Below are positions 10,352-21,935 of a DNA stretch of 64,000 nt, piece by piece; the stretch's first letter is position 1; each line of letters starts with the position of its first letter. Under the pieces are notes generated by a model. The model worked only from the letters and a program-made list of their open reading frames with translations. It was not told the DNA's origin and made no database searches. The stretch spans positions 47,942,063 to 48,006,062 of the forward strand of contig CM057233.1 of the NCBI GenBank assembly GCA_029891385.1. The letters run 5' to 3'. The stretch comes from Erythroxylum novogranatense. Taxonomy: Eukaryota > Streptophyta > Magnoliopsida > Malpighiales > Erythroxylaceae. The position numbers were made by a program, and so were the translations under genes.

Positions 10352-11716
10352 TCATCTCATCAATTTCCCAGAATCACCGAGTTCATCTTGGGAGTCACTC
10401 GGTAAGGAGGATTGATCTTCATCTGCTGAGGGAGCAATGAATGGAATTGTAGTAGTATAAGCATCAGAGGTCGGAGTGTACTCTTCATTAAGCACAATAG
10501 ACGGTGGACAAATAAACGTATCAGCTTCAGGAAGATCTAAGTCAAATGGAGCAGGCAGCATCAGTAACTGTCTTCCTTGCAGGGGTAACGCTTCTGCTTG
10601 AATAGACAGTGTATTAGATAGGGGTCTAATACGCAGAACTGTCTGAACAAGAGATTCAGTGAATGTCCCTGTGATTACTCTTCCCCATCGGATGCTTCTT
10701 GCTTTTCGGTATAAATTGCGGCTCGCATCATCTTTATTTTGTGTAGAAGTGCATGCCTCATTTATTTTCCGCACTTCTTCTGCTATTTGATCTGCGAACA
10801 GATCATGACTATCTTCTTCAGAAAATAGCGTCGATTTCTCCTTATTGAAATTCAATGGATATCATGACTGTATGTCTGGTACAACCTTTATTATAGTCTG
10901 TTCTGTGACTGGATAAATAGTGCACGGTCGAGAAGACATTTGAGTAGGGTATGGCCTTGTAGCAGCGTACCTTAAAGTATCATAGAAGTTCCTTTTGTCT
11001 TCATTCAAAATGTGCCATGACTCACTATTTATCAAAATAGGTTGCAAGACAGCCTTTATTTGTCTTCTGGGTTAGCTGAAGATAGCGATTGCAGTACTCC
11101 TTCTTGTCACAATCTCAACGAGTCTGACTTCAAGCTTATCCTTTCTTAAAAATTCAGAATAGTCATGAACGATCAGACTAGATTCAACAGATACTTCCAC
11201 TGGTGTCCTCACTGAAGTTGAATATGTTGTAACTTCAGGTTGATCATTAATAGGAGTAGTCTGAACCAGGTTAAGCTTCACTGGTTGGTTAACAGGGATT
11301 TCCTGAACTCTGCTTTGCTCATTTGCTTTTTCTTTTTGAGCAGCATCAGAGATTTCTTTCTTCCGACTAACTTCCCTAGCAGTCTTCCGCACTGCCTTTG
11401 TTAGTCTTGAAGTTTTCTCCGCTTGACCTTTTTCTCTTCTGGCTTCCGCCTTTCTCTTCTTCTTGGTCTCCTTGGTTTTTCTGCCTGTATCCTCTTCCAG
11501 AATAGAGACTAAGGATCTTGTTTCTCTAGGTGCACCACATGGAGAGGATTGTGCTTCACTCTGTTCTCTGGCATTCTTTTCTTCTTGTTGCCTTGGAGTC
11601 CGAATCCTCGGCGATCTCTTTGCCTTCTTTGTAGCTTTACTTAAAAGACTTTCTCCTTGTCTTTTTAGCGCCTTTGTTCATCCTCCGGATTGGCTTTCTT
11701 GATTTGAGGACTACTT
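10352..11716 (-). pseudogene. C-terminal part of SIRE env-like ORF, copy 1 (broken)
   Basis: Three - strand blocks follow the intact N-terminal half. 11392-11072 is Lys/Glu-rich, then proline/threonine-rich. 11047-10862 contains TIYPVTEQTIIKVVPDIQ. 10855-10352 ends in an acidic Ser/Asp tail. The same blocks in the same order occur at 14193-15160 and 36612-37870. Stops or frameshifts at about 11400-11716, 11060 and 10858 separate them. The function of the protein is unknown; SIRE third ORFs have been called env-like because of their position after RNase H. Confidence 0.65.
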
Positions 11717-11720
11717 TGTT

Positions 11721-12560
11721 TTATCGATGGTCTTCCGACACTTTCCTTATTTCATCCGCAGCCGATCTCATACTCACTTGAGCTTTAGAACTTGAAGCGG
11801 GAGTCTTCTTCCTTGCAGGCTCCCCCTCAGTCCTTGTTCTTGTTGAAGAGTCGGCTTCTTCTTTCATCACTGTCTTCAGACCCATTCGCCGTATGGTGTG
11901 TGCATCAATCTTACTCTTCACAAGCATAGTCTTTCTATATCCTTGGTGTAGAAGGATACCGGATTCCTTAAAAATCCTTGTCAGAAGCATCCCATAAGGA
12001 TAACTATTTGAATCCTTCATCCCCTTAATCATGTAATGAAAGATTAAGAAGGGTAAGTCTATGGGATTACGATTCAGCAGGTGGAACAAACATTGTTCAT
12101 CCAGAGTGGTCACCAAATGTCTTGAACCTGCTCTGGGTAGAATGCAATTAAACAAAATTGCATGAAGAACCCTAGCCTTCGGAACCAAACTGGAGGTCTT
12201 CCTCTCCCATGGGTCATTGGCTCCATATAATTGTCTTGTGACATCTTCCTCTCTCATACCGACTTGAGACATCCATCCGGCCTTGGTAGAGAGGGTCTCA
12301 CCAACTGATGGACAATCGGTCACCTTCTTTATTAACTCCTTAGTCACAACAACGGATATACCATCTACTGATGATACTACAGTGTTGTCTACTAGCTGAG
12401 CATTCTTCCAAAAATCGAAAATCTCGTCTGTGTATACTGGTTCTCGTACCTGAAAGAAGTTGCTCCAACCAGCTCTTACAATCTCTGCTTCCACATCCAT
12501 ACCATCATTCCTCAATGACTCGAAATCCACATGTCTTCCGAATATCATGGCTGCCTCCAT
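11721..12560 (-). CDS. SIRE env-like ORF / putative plant transposon protein domain, copy 1
   Basis: An uninterrupted 279-residue frame starting MEAAMIFGRHVDFESL. It carries the conserved block LVPKARVLHAILFNCILPR.GSRHLVTTLDEQCLFHLLN and LPFLIFHYMIKGMKDSNSYPYG. I recognise this as the 'putative plant transposon protein' domain (Transposase_32-type) found in SIRE/Maximus Copia elements; the name is from memory. The C-terminal ~50 residues are basic and Ser-rich. It sits between an RNase H tail (about 12.84-13.04 kb) and a 3' LTR, the same position as in the 34-46 kb element. Its role is unknown. Confidence 0.72.
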   Translation of the reverse strand: MEAAMIFGRHVDFESLRNDGMDVEAEIVRAGWSNFFQVREPVYTDEIFDFWKNAQLVDNTVVSSVDGISVVVTKELIKKVTDCPSVGETLSTKAGWMSQVGMREEDVTRQLYGANDPWERKTSSLVPKARVLHAILFNCILPRAGSRHLVTTLDEQCLFHLLNRNPIDLPFLIFHYMIKGMKDSNSYPYGMLLTRIFKESGILLHQGYRKTMLVKSKIDAHTIRRMGLKTVMKEEADSSTRTRTEGEPARKKTPASSSKAQVSMRSAADEIRKVSEDHR

Positions 12561-12834
12561 TGTTTCAGAACGAAAAACTGACTCTGGTAAGCTTTTTAGG
12601 GTTGGATGTTTGAGAGAATTGGGAAAGCAAAATGAATCGTCGCGAGATGAGAATGACCGTAACGATTTTGCTTTTAGGCTACTTGTAGAGATATAGTCCA
12701 GAGTGTTCTAGAGTCATTAAAATCGTCGAGATTATCAGACTTTCCCTCCACAACTTTCTTGTGAGAGAAGTTACCAGCTGTACCTCACTGTTTTTGACGC
12801 CGTTAGTTTTGTCGTTACTTTTGCTCGACTGTTC

Positions 12835-13045
12835 ACTTAACATAACCATTATGACATTAAGGTTCGATCTTCTCAAACCATTCTTCACTTAATGGTTTTG
12901 TGAACATGTCGCCCGCCATCGATACTCTGTTTCGATAAGCGTAGACGCACCACCTTCCTCTCGAACATAATCTCTCGAAAGTGATGTCGACTTCTATGTG
13001 CTTCACTCTTGAATGTCAATCAATTTTTTAATGATTAACATATCG
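12835..13045 (-). pseudogene. Copia RNase H C-terminal remnant, copy 1
   Basis: The - strand corresponds to the last ~70 codons of pol in the main element (39138-39400), with the CTTAATGG.TTTGTGAACATGTC and TATGTGCTTCACTCTTGAATG blocks shared. Upstream pol sequence is missing: the sequence passes straight into the LTR minisatellite at about 13050. This deletion junction is repeated at about 16690. Confidence 0.65.
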
Positions 13046-13049
13046 TCTG

Positions 13050-13965
13050 TTTTGGCTTCCTTCCTCGCTTTTCTACTTGGTCTCTCTTTTTTTTCTCCGT
13101 CTCTTTTTCTACTTCGTCTGTTTTTTATTCTCCGTCTGTTTTTCTACTTAAATACATTTTTTCATTATCCACTTTGTTTTTCTACTTAGTCTGCTTTTTC
13201 TACTTAATACAATGGTAATCTTAAACTTTTATTTTTATTACGTGAATTTTCTCGACCCAATCTTCTCGATGCAATATTTTATCTTACGTCTTGTGCGATA
13301 TACACGCAATCTTCTGACCCAATCTTCTGATGCAATATTTTGTCAGGCGGCGGCGTCGCTTCTTTTGCCAACCTCTGTAGCCTATCTGTACTACTTTCTC
13401 TCAGAAAAGTATTTAAACTTTTGTTACAGTAAAATAGCTCTCGCCTAAATTAGCACTTAATGCTTTTACGATCACTTTTTCTCACGTTGTCTAATTTTGC
13501 AATCTTCGACTTCGACTTGTATTTATAGCCTTCGTCTCCAACTGCTTCTTGATTCTTGTTTCTTAAATCTTTAAAGAAATGGTTAATCAGTTGAGTTCTG
13601 TAACTAACTCGAACTGACTCTTGCGTCTGCTTCTTGATTCTTCTCCTGCGTCTGTTATACGCGTCTTCGTCTGTTTTACTATTTGCATCTGCGTCAGCTT
13701 TACTATTCGCGTCTGCGTCTGCTTTGTCTCTGCGTCTGCTTTGCTTAGCGTCTGCTTTGTGTCTACGCCTGCTTTGTTTAGCCTCTGCGTCTGCTCTGTG
13801 TGTGCGTCTGCTTTGTTTAGCGTCTGCTTTGTGTCTGCGTCTGCTTTGCTTAGCGTCTGCGTCTGCTTTATGTCTGCGTCTGCTTCACTTCGTCTTCGTT
13901 CGTTTTTGTTTGTTCTTTTGTTATTCATCAAAATCATATCTAAGTAAAGTCATTTGTACTTAACA
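13050..13965 (-). repeat. SIRE-type LTR between two internal regions
   Basis: The right edge GTACTTAACA ends at 13965, next to a polypurine tract (+ strand ATCTCTCC). From left to right it holds CTTCGTCTG minisatellite remnants (13065-13200), a block with CGATGCAATATTTT.TC (about 13265-13350), a TATA block (13520-13527) and a GCGTCTGCTTTG minisatellite (13620-13900). In - orientation it is the 3' LTR of the 14-16 kb unit and appears to serve as the upstream LTR of the 10-13 kb unit. Confidence 0.65.
13520..13527 (-). promoter_or_regulatory. TATA box of Copia LTR
   Basis: TATAAATA on the - strand, in the conserved LTR block that precedes the predicted transcription start. The same motif is at the equivalent place at 7798-7805, 35925-35932 and 45482-45489. 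Confidence 0.5.
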
Positions 13966-14192
13966 ATCTCTCCTTTTGATGATAACAAATTATATACAAA
14001 AACAAAATTACAAAGTTTTGAAGAAAACAAAAACTTATCTTCAGTACATCTTCTTTGACTTCTTCCTTTCTTCGTGCCTTGACCACACCTTCATTTCAAC
14101 ACCCTTTTCTTTTCTGCTCATTCTCTTCTCCCCTTGTTCATTCTCTTCTTTTCTGCTCTTATTCTCCCCCTATTTATTATAATAAAAAATGA

Positions 14193-16179
14193 TTAACGAT
14201 GGTGGCTCTTTAGCAGTTCTATCATCATCTTCTTCAGATCATTCATCGTCTCCTTCATCTCATTGAATTCACCACGTAATCTGCTAAGTTCATCTGGTTG
14301 GTCAATCGACGAGGAGGCTTGATCAACATCTGCTGAGGGAGGAGTGAATGGGATTGAAGTAGTATAAGCATCTGATGTCAGAATGTATTCTTCATTTATC
14401 CCAATCATTGGTGGACGAATAAACATTTCAGCTTCAGGAAGATCTAAGTCAAATAAAGCAGGCAGCATGAGCAACTGTCTTCCTTGCAGGGGTAATGCAT
14501 CTCGCTTGATAGGCAGTGTATTAGATGAGGTCTAATCGCAGAATCTATCTGAACAAGGAACTCAATAAATGTCCTGTTATTACTCTTCCCCCACTAGACA
14601 GGTCTTCCTTCTTGTCAAGATAGGCGCAGCTCGCTTCATCTTTATTCGCTTTGAAGCCAATTTTGACTTCCCTTAGTCAAATCCCGAGGATATCTTAGTG
14701 AATATCTGGTGCAACCTTTATTTTTGTGTTTTCGGTGATCGAAAAAATAGTACCGGTTTTGCGGGGGACGTTTTGAAGGGTATGGCTTAGTACCAACGTC
14801 CTCAAAACATCGTGAAGATCTTTTCATCTTCTTTTAGTAATTCCCATGTGTTACTATTAATCAACATAGGTCGTACCCACAACAACTATCTTCTTTCTTG
14901 GTTGAATCTGAGAATGCAATAGCAGTTCTCCTTCGTAACCACTTCCACCATTCTCGATCTTGATGTTTTTTTGAAAAAAGCGATGATAGTTGTATACCAT
15001 CGGGACAAGGTTCATCACTATCCGAGTCTGATTCTGCCATTGCCTCTGGTTGTGCTTCACTAGAATTCTCCTGAACCAGGATTTGCTCGACTAGTTCTTC
15101 CTGTTGAGCAATGGGAGTTTCTGAACGTGCTCTTTCGCTTTCTTTTTCTATTTGAGCAAAGATCAACGCTTTTTTCTCTCCAAGAACTTCCCGATGGTTG
15201 ACACGGTCTTCTTTCGAATCCTCGGTGATCTCTTTGCCTTCTTTGTAATTTCACTTAAAAGACTTTCTCCTTGTCTTTTTGGCGCACCTTCTTCTGTCAT
15301 TCGGGATTGGCTTGCTTCGATTCCAGGACTCGCATATTTTATTAGCGGTCTTCCAATCATTCTTCTTAATTCATCCGCAGGCGATCTCGTACTCACTTCA
15401 GGTCGAGAACTTGAAGCGCGAGTCATCTTCAAAACATTCTCCCCCTCAGTCCTAGTTCTCCTTGAAGAGTCGGCTTCTTCTTTGATTACAGTCATTACAC
15501 CCATTCGTCGTATTGTGATTGAATCAATCTTACTCTTCACAACTACAATCCTTCTATGTCCTCGATGTAGGACGACTCCGGATTCCTTAAAAATCCTTGT
15601 AAGCAATATACCGTAAGGATAGCTATTTGTATCCTTCATCCCCTTAATCATGTAGTCAAAGATTAAGAAGGGTAAGTCGATGGGATTCCGATTTAGCAGG
15701 TAAAACAAGCATTGTTCGTCCAACGTAGTCACCAAATGCCTTGAACTCGCTTTCTGGGTAAATGCAATTAAATGAATTGCATGGAGAATCCTCGCTTGGG
15801 AACCAAACTAGAGGTCTTCCTCTCCCATAGATCATTGGCTCCATATAATTGTCTTCTGACATCTTCCTCTCTCATACTGACTTGGCATATCCATCCGGCC
15901 TTGGTAGAGAGGGTCTCACCAACTGACGGACAATCGGTCACCTTCTTTATTAACTCCTTAGTCACAACAACGGATATACCATCTCATCGATGATACTACG
16001 TTGTTGTCTACTAGCTGAGCATTCTTCCAAAAATCAAAAACCTCGTTTTTGTATACCGGTTCTTGTACCTCAAAGACGTTCCTCCAACCAACTATTACAA
16101 TCTCTGCTTCCACATCCATACCATCATTCCTCAATGACTCAAAATCTACATGTTTTTCGAATATCATGGCTGGCTCCAT
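14193..16179 (-). pseudogene. SIRE env-like ORF, copy 2 (broken)
   Basis: A second copy of the 11.7-12.6 kb gene with the same order of blocks. The start MEPAMIFEKHVDFESL is at 16179, with a frameshift at about 15980. The middle block TKELIKKVTDCPSVGETLST runs to another frameshift at about 15790. A long intact block covers 15735-15163 (LVTTLDEQCLFYLLN, FLIFDYMIKGMKDTNSYPYG, then a basic Ser/Arg-rich tail). Broken tail blocks follow at 15166-14861, 14827-14642 and 14474-14193. Its closeness to copy 1 suggests the two units were duplicated together. The role of the protein is unknown. Confidence 0.72.
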
Positions 16180-16444
16180 TGTTTCAGAACGAAAAACTGA
16201 CTCTCGTAAGCTTTTTAGGGTTGGATGTTTGAGAGAATTGGGAAAGCAAAATGAACCGTCGCAAGATGAGAATGATCGTAACGATTTTGCTTTTAGACTA
16301 CTTGTAGAGATATAGTCTGGTGTGTTCTAGAGTCATTAAAATCCTCGAGATTATCAGACTTTCCCTCCATAACTTTCTTGTGAGAGAAGTTACCAGCTGT
16401 AGCTCACTGTTTCTGACGTCGTTAGTTTTGTCGTTACTTTAGCT

Positions 16445-16690
16445 CGACTATTCACTTAACATAACCATGTTGACATTGCGTCTGATCTTCTGAAACCGTT
16501 CTTCATTAATGGTTTTGTGCACATGTCTGCCTACTGATACTCTGTTTCGGTGAACTGTAGACGCAACACCTTCCTCTAAACATAGTCTCTCAGAAAGTGA
16601 TGTCTGACTTCTATGTGCTTCACTCCTGAATGCTGAATCGGATTCTTTGACAGATTGATTGCACTAGTGTTGTCGTAATAGACTGGAGTA
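16445..16690 (-). pseudogene. Copia RNase H C-terminal remnant, copy 2
   Basis: Same content as 12835-13045 and slightly longer, matching 39140-39410 of the main element (CATAACCATGTTGACATT, AAGTGATGTCTGACTTCTAT, GTTGTCGTAATAGACTGGAG). It is fused at about 16690 to the CTTCGTCTG minisatellite of the next LTR. The rest of pol and all of gag are absent. Confidence 0.65.
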
Positions 16691-16694
16691 ACAT

Positions 16695-16925
16695 GTGCGT
16701 CTGTTTTTAGCTTCCATCTGCTTTTCTACTTCGTCTATTTTTTTTCTTTCTCCGTCTCTTTTTCTACTTCGTCTGTTTTTTATTCTCCGTCTGTTTTTCT
16801 ACTTCGTCTGTTTTTCATTATCCGTCTGTTCTTCTACTTAGTCTGTTTTTCTTTCTCCGTCTTTCTTTCTACTGAGTATCTGTTCTTAATCAAAATCATA
16901 AATGTGAAGTCATTTTGACTTAACA
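16695..16925 (-). repeat. Truncated SIRE-type LTR (U3 end)
   Basis: A CTTCGTCTGTTTTT minisatellite followed by the LTR edge TCATTTTGACTTAACA ending at 16925. In - orientation this is the start (U3) of the upstream LTR; its R/U5 part, the primer site and most coding sequence are missing because of the junction at about 16690. Confidence 0.65.
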
Positions 16926-17690
16926 GATGGTTCATCACCTTCTAATGTTATTGTTATTTGCAATATCGCTTTAATGATTTTATCATGATTATTCAATTCA
17001 TGATTATTTTTCAACTTCATTCATATATTTATTCTCATTTGCAATATCGGTTTCTAAATATTTTATCATGATTATTATATTCATTATTATTATTCATCTT
17101 CATTCATATATTCATATTTTTTATACAATCAAAATAACGGTTCATTGCATATTTGTTTTTTTAATATAAGCGAAAAATTTATTATACCTAATAGGAATAA
17201 TACTATTTACATTACGATATTAAATAATACTAATCACTAATATATATATCTCTTGTGATAATCTATGTGTCTTGCGCGATATACACGCAATCTTCCCTGA
17301 TCTTCGATGCAATATTTTGTCAGCGTATAAGCGCAAGAATGCATGCCTCAGGACTACTTATATCTGCTTATATCTTTTCATTCATTCATATTGTCATTCA
17401 TGTTGTGTCGTTTCTCTCTATACACACAATCTCCTGACCCAATCTTCTGATGTAATATTTTGTCAGGCGACCACGCATAGGGCCGCACAATCCATGCCCT
17501 TGTGACTGCTTATATAGTGTCTTCTTGCTCATTCGCAGTATATCGCTTCCTCTTAGTTTTATTCCTCTGTTACTTGTAAATCTTCTTTGAGCTTTTTTTT
17601 TTGGTCTGTACAGATGTTTTTGGAGTTTCGCTGTTGTTGCTGTCCACTTTTGTTGCTGTCGAAAGAATATCAATGTTCACCAACTCTTGG
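16926..17690. other. AT-rich sequence with duplicated LTR-derived block
   Basis: 16926-17240 is very AT-rich with no coding signal. 17270-17330 and 17415-17470 are two diverged copies of the block TATACACGCAATCTTC...CAATATTTTGTCAG also present at 13290-13350. This suggests another scrambled LTR piece. No gene is seen. Confidence 0.5.
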
Positions 17691-18540
17691 CGTACAACAA
17701 GCTTGGATATAAGGAGATTTATCATGTTGATGTCCTAAAAAAGGATGACTCAAATAAAGAAGACGTACTGGAGACTTGGATATGACGAGATTTATCATGT
17801 CTATCATTCTCCACGTTAGTCTTCAGTGTCCTTGTGATCCAATAGGAAGATTGGAACAATCTTGATCTTTCTTGTAGTCATTCATAATGTGTTAATCAGT
17901 TTTTGAGTGACACAAACTTCCAGCATGTACATTAAGGAGAGACAAATCTCAAAAAGGATGCCGCAAATAAAGAATGCCTACTGCAGACTTGGATATGAGG
18001 ACATTTATCATGTTGTTTATCGTCAGTGTCACTCCATATAGCAGCTACTTGTGATTCAATAGGAAGATTGTAAATACGTTCATCAAGATTGTACTTTCAA
18101 GAATTGTAATATTACATCGTGTTATTTAAGACGATAGAAGTTGAGACTTCAATCAAACAAGTTGTACCTTGTGTATTTCCCTTTTAAAACAAAAAAACCT
18201 ACGAAAACGTTTAATTAAAACAAACTTGTTCTTTTCACAAGACCTACTAAAAAAAATTTATAAAATGTTTTTGCTCTCGTCCACTTTTGCATCCGTCTGC
18301 TTTTCAACTCCGTCTGTTTTACTTCTTTCGTCTGCTTTTAGGAGTTCCGTCTGCTTTTGCTTTCCTCTACTATTCAACTTCCATATGTTTTTCTTCTTTC
18401 CTCTGCTTTTCAACTTCCGTCTGCTTTTGCTTCCGTCTGCTTTTCAACTCCCTCTCCTGTTCAACTCCATCTGCTTTTCAATACCTTCCCTCTCTTTTTC
18501 TGCGTTTGTTTTTCATCGTCTGTTGTCTCATCATTATTTC
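17690..18540. repeat. Diverged repeats leading into the tandem array
   Basis: A CTTGGATAT(A/G)AGGAGATTTATC block occurs at about 17700, 17775 and 17990, and again (CTTCGATATGAGGAGATTTA) at 20905. It is followed by a TTTTGCTTCCGTCTGC-type minisatellite from about 18285 to 18500. No open frame carries a recognisable domain. Confidence 0.5.
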
Positions 18541-20690
18541 TACTTCAACGATCCAAAACTCTAGCATATCTGTACACAACCTACAGAAGTACCTTATAGA
18601 CAAGGACACTTCAGAGTCTTACCCAAAAACTGATTCACACATTATGAATGACTACAAGAAAGATAAACATTGTTACAATCTTCGTATTATTCTTTCCGCC
18701 ATTTTCCACACATAAGTCAACACATGAGCCATGTTTGTTGTTTTTTCACCAAAGTGTTGAAGAATTTCCATTAGATTATCTGCATGTAGATCGCTCGCTT
18801 TTTGCAAGGCGCTTTTGCTTCGTCTGCTTTTGCTTTAAATGCGCTTTTTTTGATCTCGCTTTTGCTTCCGCTCGCTTTTAACCGCCATCTCCTTTTCTTC
18901 TTTCGTCGCTTTTCACCTTCCGCTCAAGCGTCTGCTTTTCATCGTCACCGTCTCATCATTGTTTCTACTTCAACGATCCAAAACTCTAGCATATCTCAGA
19001 CACAACCTCTGTATACCTTATAGACAAGGACACTTCGAGTCTTACCAAAACCGATTCACATTATGAATGACTACAAGAAAGATAAACATTGTTACAATCT
19101 TCGATTGTTCTTTCTCGCCATTTTCCACACATGAGCCATGTTTCTTGTTTTTTCGCCAAGGTGTTGAAGAATTTCCATTAGATTATCATGCGATGATCGC
19201 CTCGCTTTGCTTGCGCTCGCTTTTGCTTTCGCCTCGCTTTTGCTTTAAATGCCTTTTGCTTCCGCCTCGCTTTCAACCGCCATCTCCTTTTCTTCTTTCG
19301 CTCGCTTTTCACCTTCCGTCTCAAGCGTTTGTTTTTCATCGTCTCATTGTCTCATCATTATTTCTACTTCAACGATCCAAAACTCTAGCATATCTCAGAC
19401 ACAACCTCTGAAGTACCTTATAGACAAGGACACTTGAGTCTTACCTAAAACCGATTCACACATTATGAATGACTACAAGAAAGATAAACATTGTTACAAT
19501 CTTCGTATTGTTCTTTCTCGCCATTTTCCACATAAGTCAACACATGAGCCATGTTTCTTGTTTTTTCGCCAAGGTGTTGAAGAATTTCCATTAGATTATC
19601 TCAGTCTTGATCGTCTCGTTTTGCTTTGCGCTCGCTTTTGCTTCGTCTGCTTTTGCTTTCGCTTGCTTTTGCTTCCGCCTACTTTTGCTTCCATCCGCTT
19701 TTCACCGCCATCTCCTTTTCTTCTTTTGTCTTTTCACCTTCCGCTCACGCCTTTTTTCATCGTCTCATTGTCTCATCATTATTTCTACTTCAACGATCCA
19801 AAACTCTAGCATATCTCAGACACAACTTACAGAAGTACCTTATAGACAAGGACACTTCAGAGTCTTACCCAAAAACTTATTCACACATTATGAATGACTA
19901 GAAGAAAGATAAACATTGTTACAATCTTCCTATTGTTCTTTCCGGCATTTTTCCACACATAAGTCAACACATGAGCCATGTTTGTTGTTTTTTTGCCAAG
20001 GTGTTGAAGAATTTCCATTAGATTATCTCATGCAGATCGCCTCGCTTTGCTTGGCTCGCTTTTTCTTCGCTCGCTTTTGCTTTCGTCTGCTTTTGCTTCC
20101 GTCTGCTTTTCAACTGCCATCTCCTTTTCTTCTTTCGTCTGCTTTTCACCTTCCGTCTGCGTTTGCTTCCGTCTGCTTTTCAACTGCCATCTCCTTTTCT
20201 TCTTTCGTCTGCTTTTCACCTTTCGCTTCGCTCATCTAAAACTCTAGCATATCTCAGACACAACCTCTGTAAGTACCTTATAGATAAGGACACTTCAGAG
20301 TCTTACCCAAAAACTGATTCACACATTATGAATGACTACAAGAAAGATAAACATTTTTACAATCTTCCTATTGTTCTTTCCGGCATTTTTCCAGACATAA
20401 GTCAACAAATGAGCCATGTTTGTTGTTTTTTCACCAAGGTGTTCAAGAATTTCCATTAGATTATCTGTCCAGTATCGTCTCATTCTGCTTGCCTCTGCTT
20501 TTGCTTGCCTCTGCTTTTGCTTTCGTCTGGTTTTGCTTCCGTCTGCTTTTGCTTCCGTCTTCTTTTCAACTGCCATCTCCTTTTCTTCTTTCGTCTGCTT
20601 TTCACCTTCCGCTCGCTTTCTTGACTTCGTCTTATTTTTGCTTTGCTCGCTTCGCCTCATTCTTTCCACCATTTTCCACAGATCGGTCAA
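18540..20690. repeat. Tandem array, five units of ~400-440 bp
   Basis: The landmark ATTATGAATGACTA recurs at 18641, 19060, 19462, 19887 and 20325, giving spacings of 419, 402, 425 and 438. Each unit has a conserved ~230-bp part (from CTTCAACGATCCAAAACTC to CCATTAGATTATCT) and a variable TTTTGCTTCCGTCTGC-type minisatellite. The unit length changes mainly in the minisatellite. All ORFs in this stretch (Phe/Ser/Leu-rich) are translations of the minisatellite. Confidence 0.85.
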
Positions 20691-21345
20691 TGATGACCCT
20701 TGTTTGTCATTTTTTCGCCAAGGTGTTGAAAATTTTCCATTAGATTATCTATCCAGTATAACAACTTCTTTTGCTTTCGCTCTACTTTTGAACTTTTTCT
20801 TCTTTAGTGCTTTTTCACCTTCCTTCTCTGCTGCTTTTTTCATCGTCTGTTGTCTCATCATTATTTCTACTTCAACGATCCAAAACTCTAGCATAAGAAG
20901 GCGTAGTGCAGACTTCGATATGAGGAGATTTACCATAAATTTCAAAGCTGTTACTTCACGACCGGCATCCTCTTTCCTTGTACATATATTTTTCTCATGT
21001 CAGATAGCAACTCCTCTGCTCCACAGATCAGTCAACAGATGACCCTTGTTTGTCATTTTTTCGCCAAGGTATTGAAGATTTTCTGTCAGATTATCTATCC
21101 AGTATAACAACTACTTTTGCTTTCATCTACTTTTAAACTTCCATCCGTTTTTCTTCTTTCGTCTGCTTTTCAACCTCTTACTACTTCAACTCATTTTTTC
21201 TTCTTTCAGCTTGCTCTTGTTCTTCTTCATTTAAAACAGTTCAGTTCATGTCATTTCCAACTCCGATTAAATTTCACTTACCAATTCCCTATGTCTTCTT
21301 CGAGTATACGAATTGACAAATCCTTCTTCGAAAACATGTAACCCC
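20690..21345. repeat. Partial array units and shared LTR-like end
   Basis: Two shortened units (from about 20695 and 21045) contain GACCCTTGTTTGTCATTTTT and TTCGCCAAGGT blocks like those of the array. The part at 21225-21320 matches 8785-8885. It appears to be the right edge of the rearranged 7.8-21.3 kb cluster. Confidence 0.55.
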
Positions 21346-21935
21346 CAAATTTTAAAAAGCAGATATCGAGACGTCTTTTTGTTATATCCAATAATCTTCT
21401 AACTGCTATAATAATGTCAAATACTACCAATAACGTATTGCAGAAGTAAACAAACATAAGATCAAAACATAGATTGACGTTTCAATTGATAGCTGAGCTA
21501 TGTTTTTGCCTATATCTAGGAAAATCATTTCGAGTACTGCCCCTTATTTAATACCACGCATAAATACATCCCATTCTCCATTCCACAAAGATAGCAATAG
21601 TCAAGGTTACTTCTTCTATTTCAACAAACAAAGAACGACCGTTCAGGTCAGTAACCGATTCTTTTCTCGATTACTTTTTTCATCCTAATTTTTTCAATTT
21701 ATAATGTCAACAAAACCCTTTCTTTATCTTTACGCAACATTTTTTATAGGTTCCCTCCTTATTCTGTGGTGCATTTTGCCTCACTAACCTTCGTCTGATT
21801 CTTCCTTCTCAATAAAGCTGTGAAATAATTATCACATTTGTTGAGGTTGACTTCTTTGTTGTCCCATATTGGTTGGGTGTGGGTTCGGGAGGTCTAAATT
21901 CCTAACAACATTTATACACCAATTTCGTTATTTTA
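21346..21935. other. Noncoding, Helitron-related 5' block
   Basis: TCGAGTACT at 21530-21538 and ATTTTTTATAGGT...TTATTCT at 21741-21779 resemble positions 1-9 and 122-160. No coding sequence is seen. It may be the 5' part of a short non-autonomous Helitron that ends at 22340. Confidence 0.35.

Noticed and set aside
7900..20700. Regular short repeats, possible CRISPR-like array
   Set aside because: The repeats are contiguous or nearly so with no unique spacers of constant size, and the context is a plant genome.
18169..20743. Many Phe/Ser/Leu-rich ORFs that look like membrane proteins
   Set aside because: They come from TTTTGCTTCC/TTTCGTCTGC repeats in a tandem array, have no domain and repeat with the array period.
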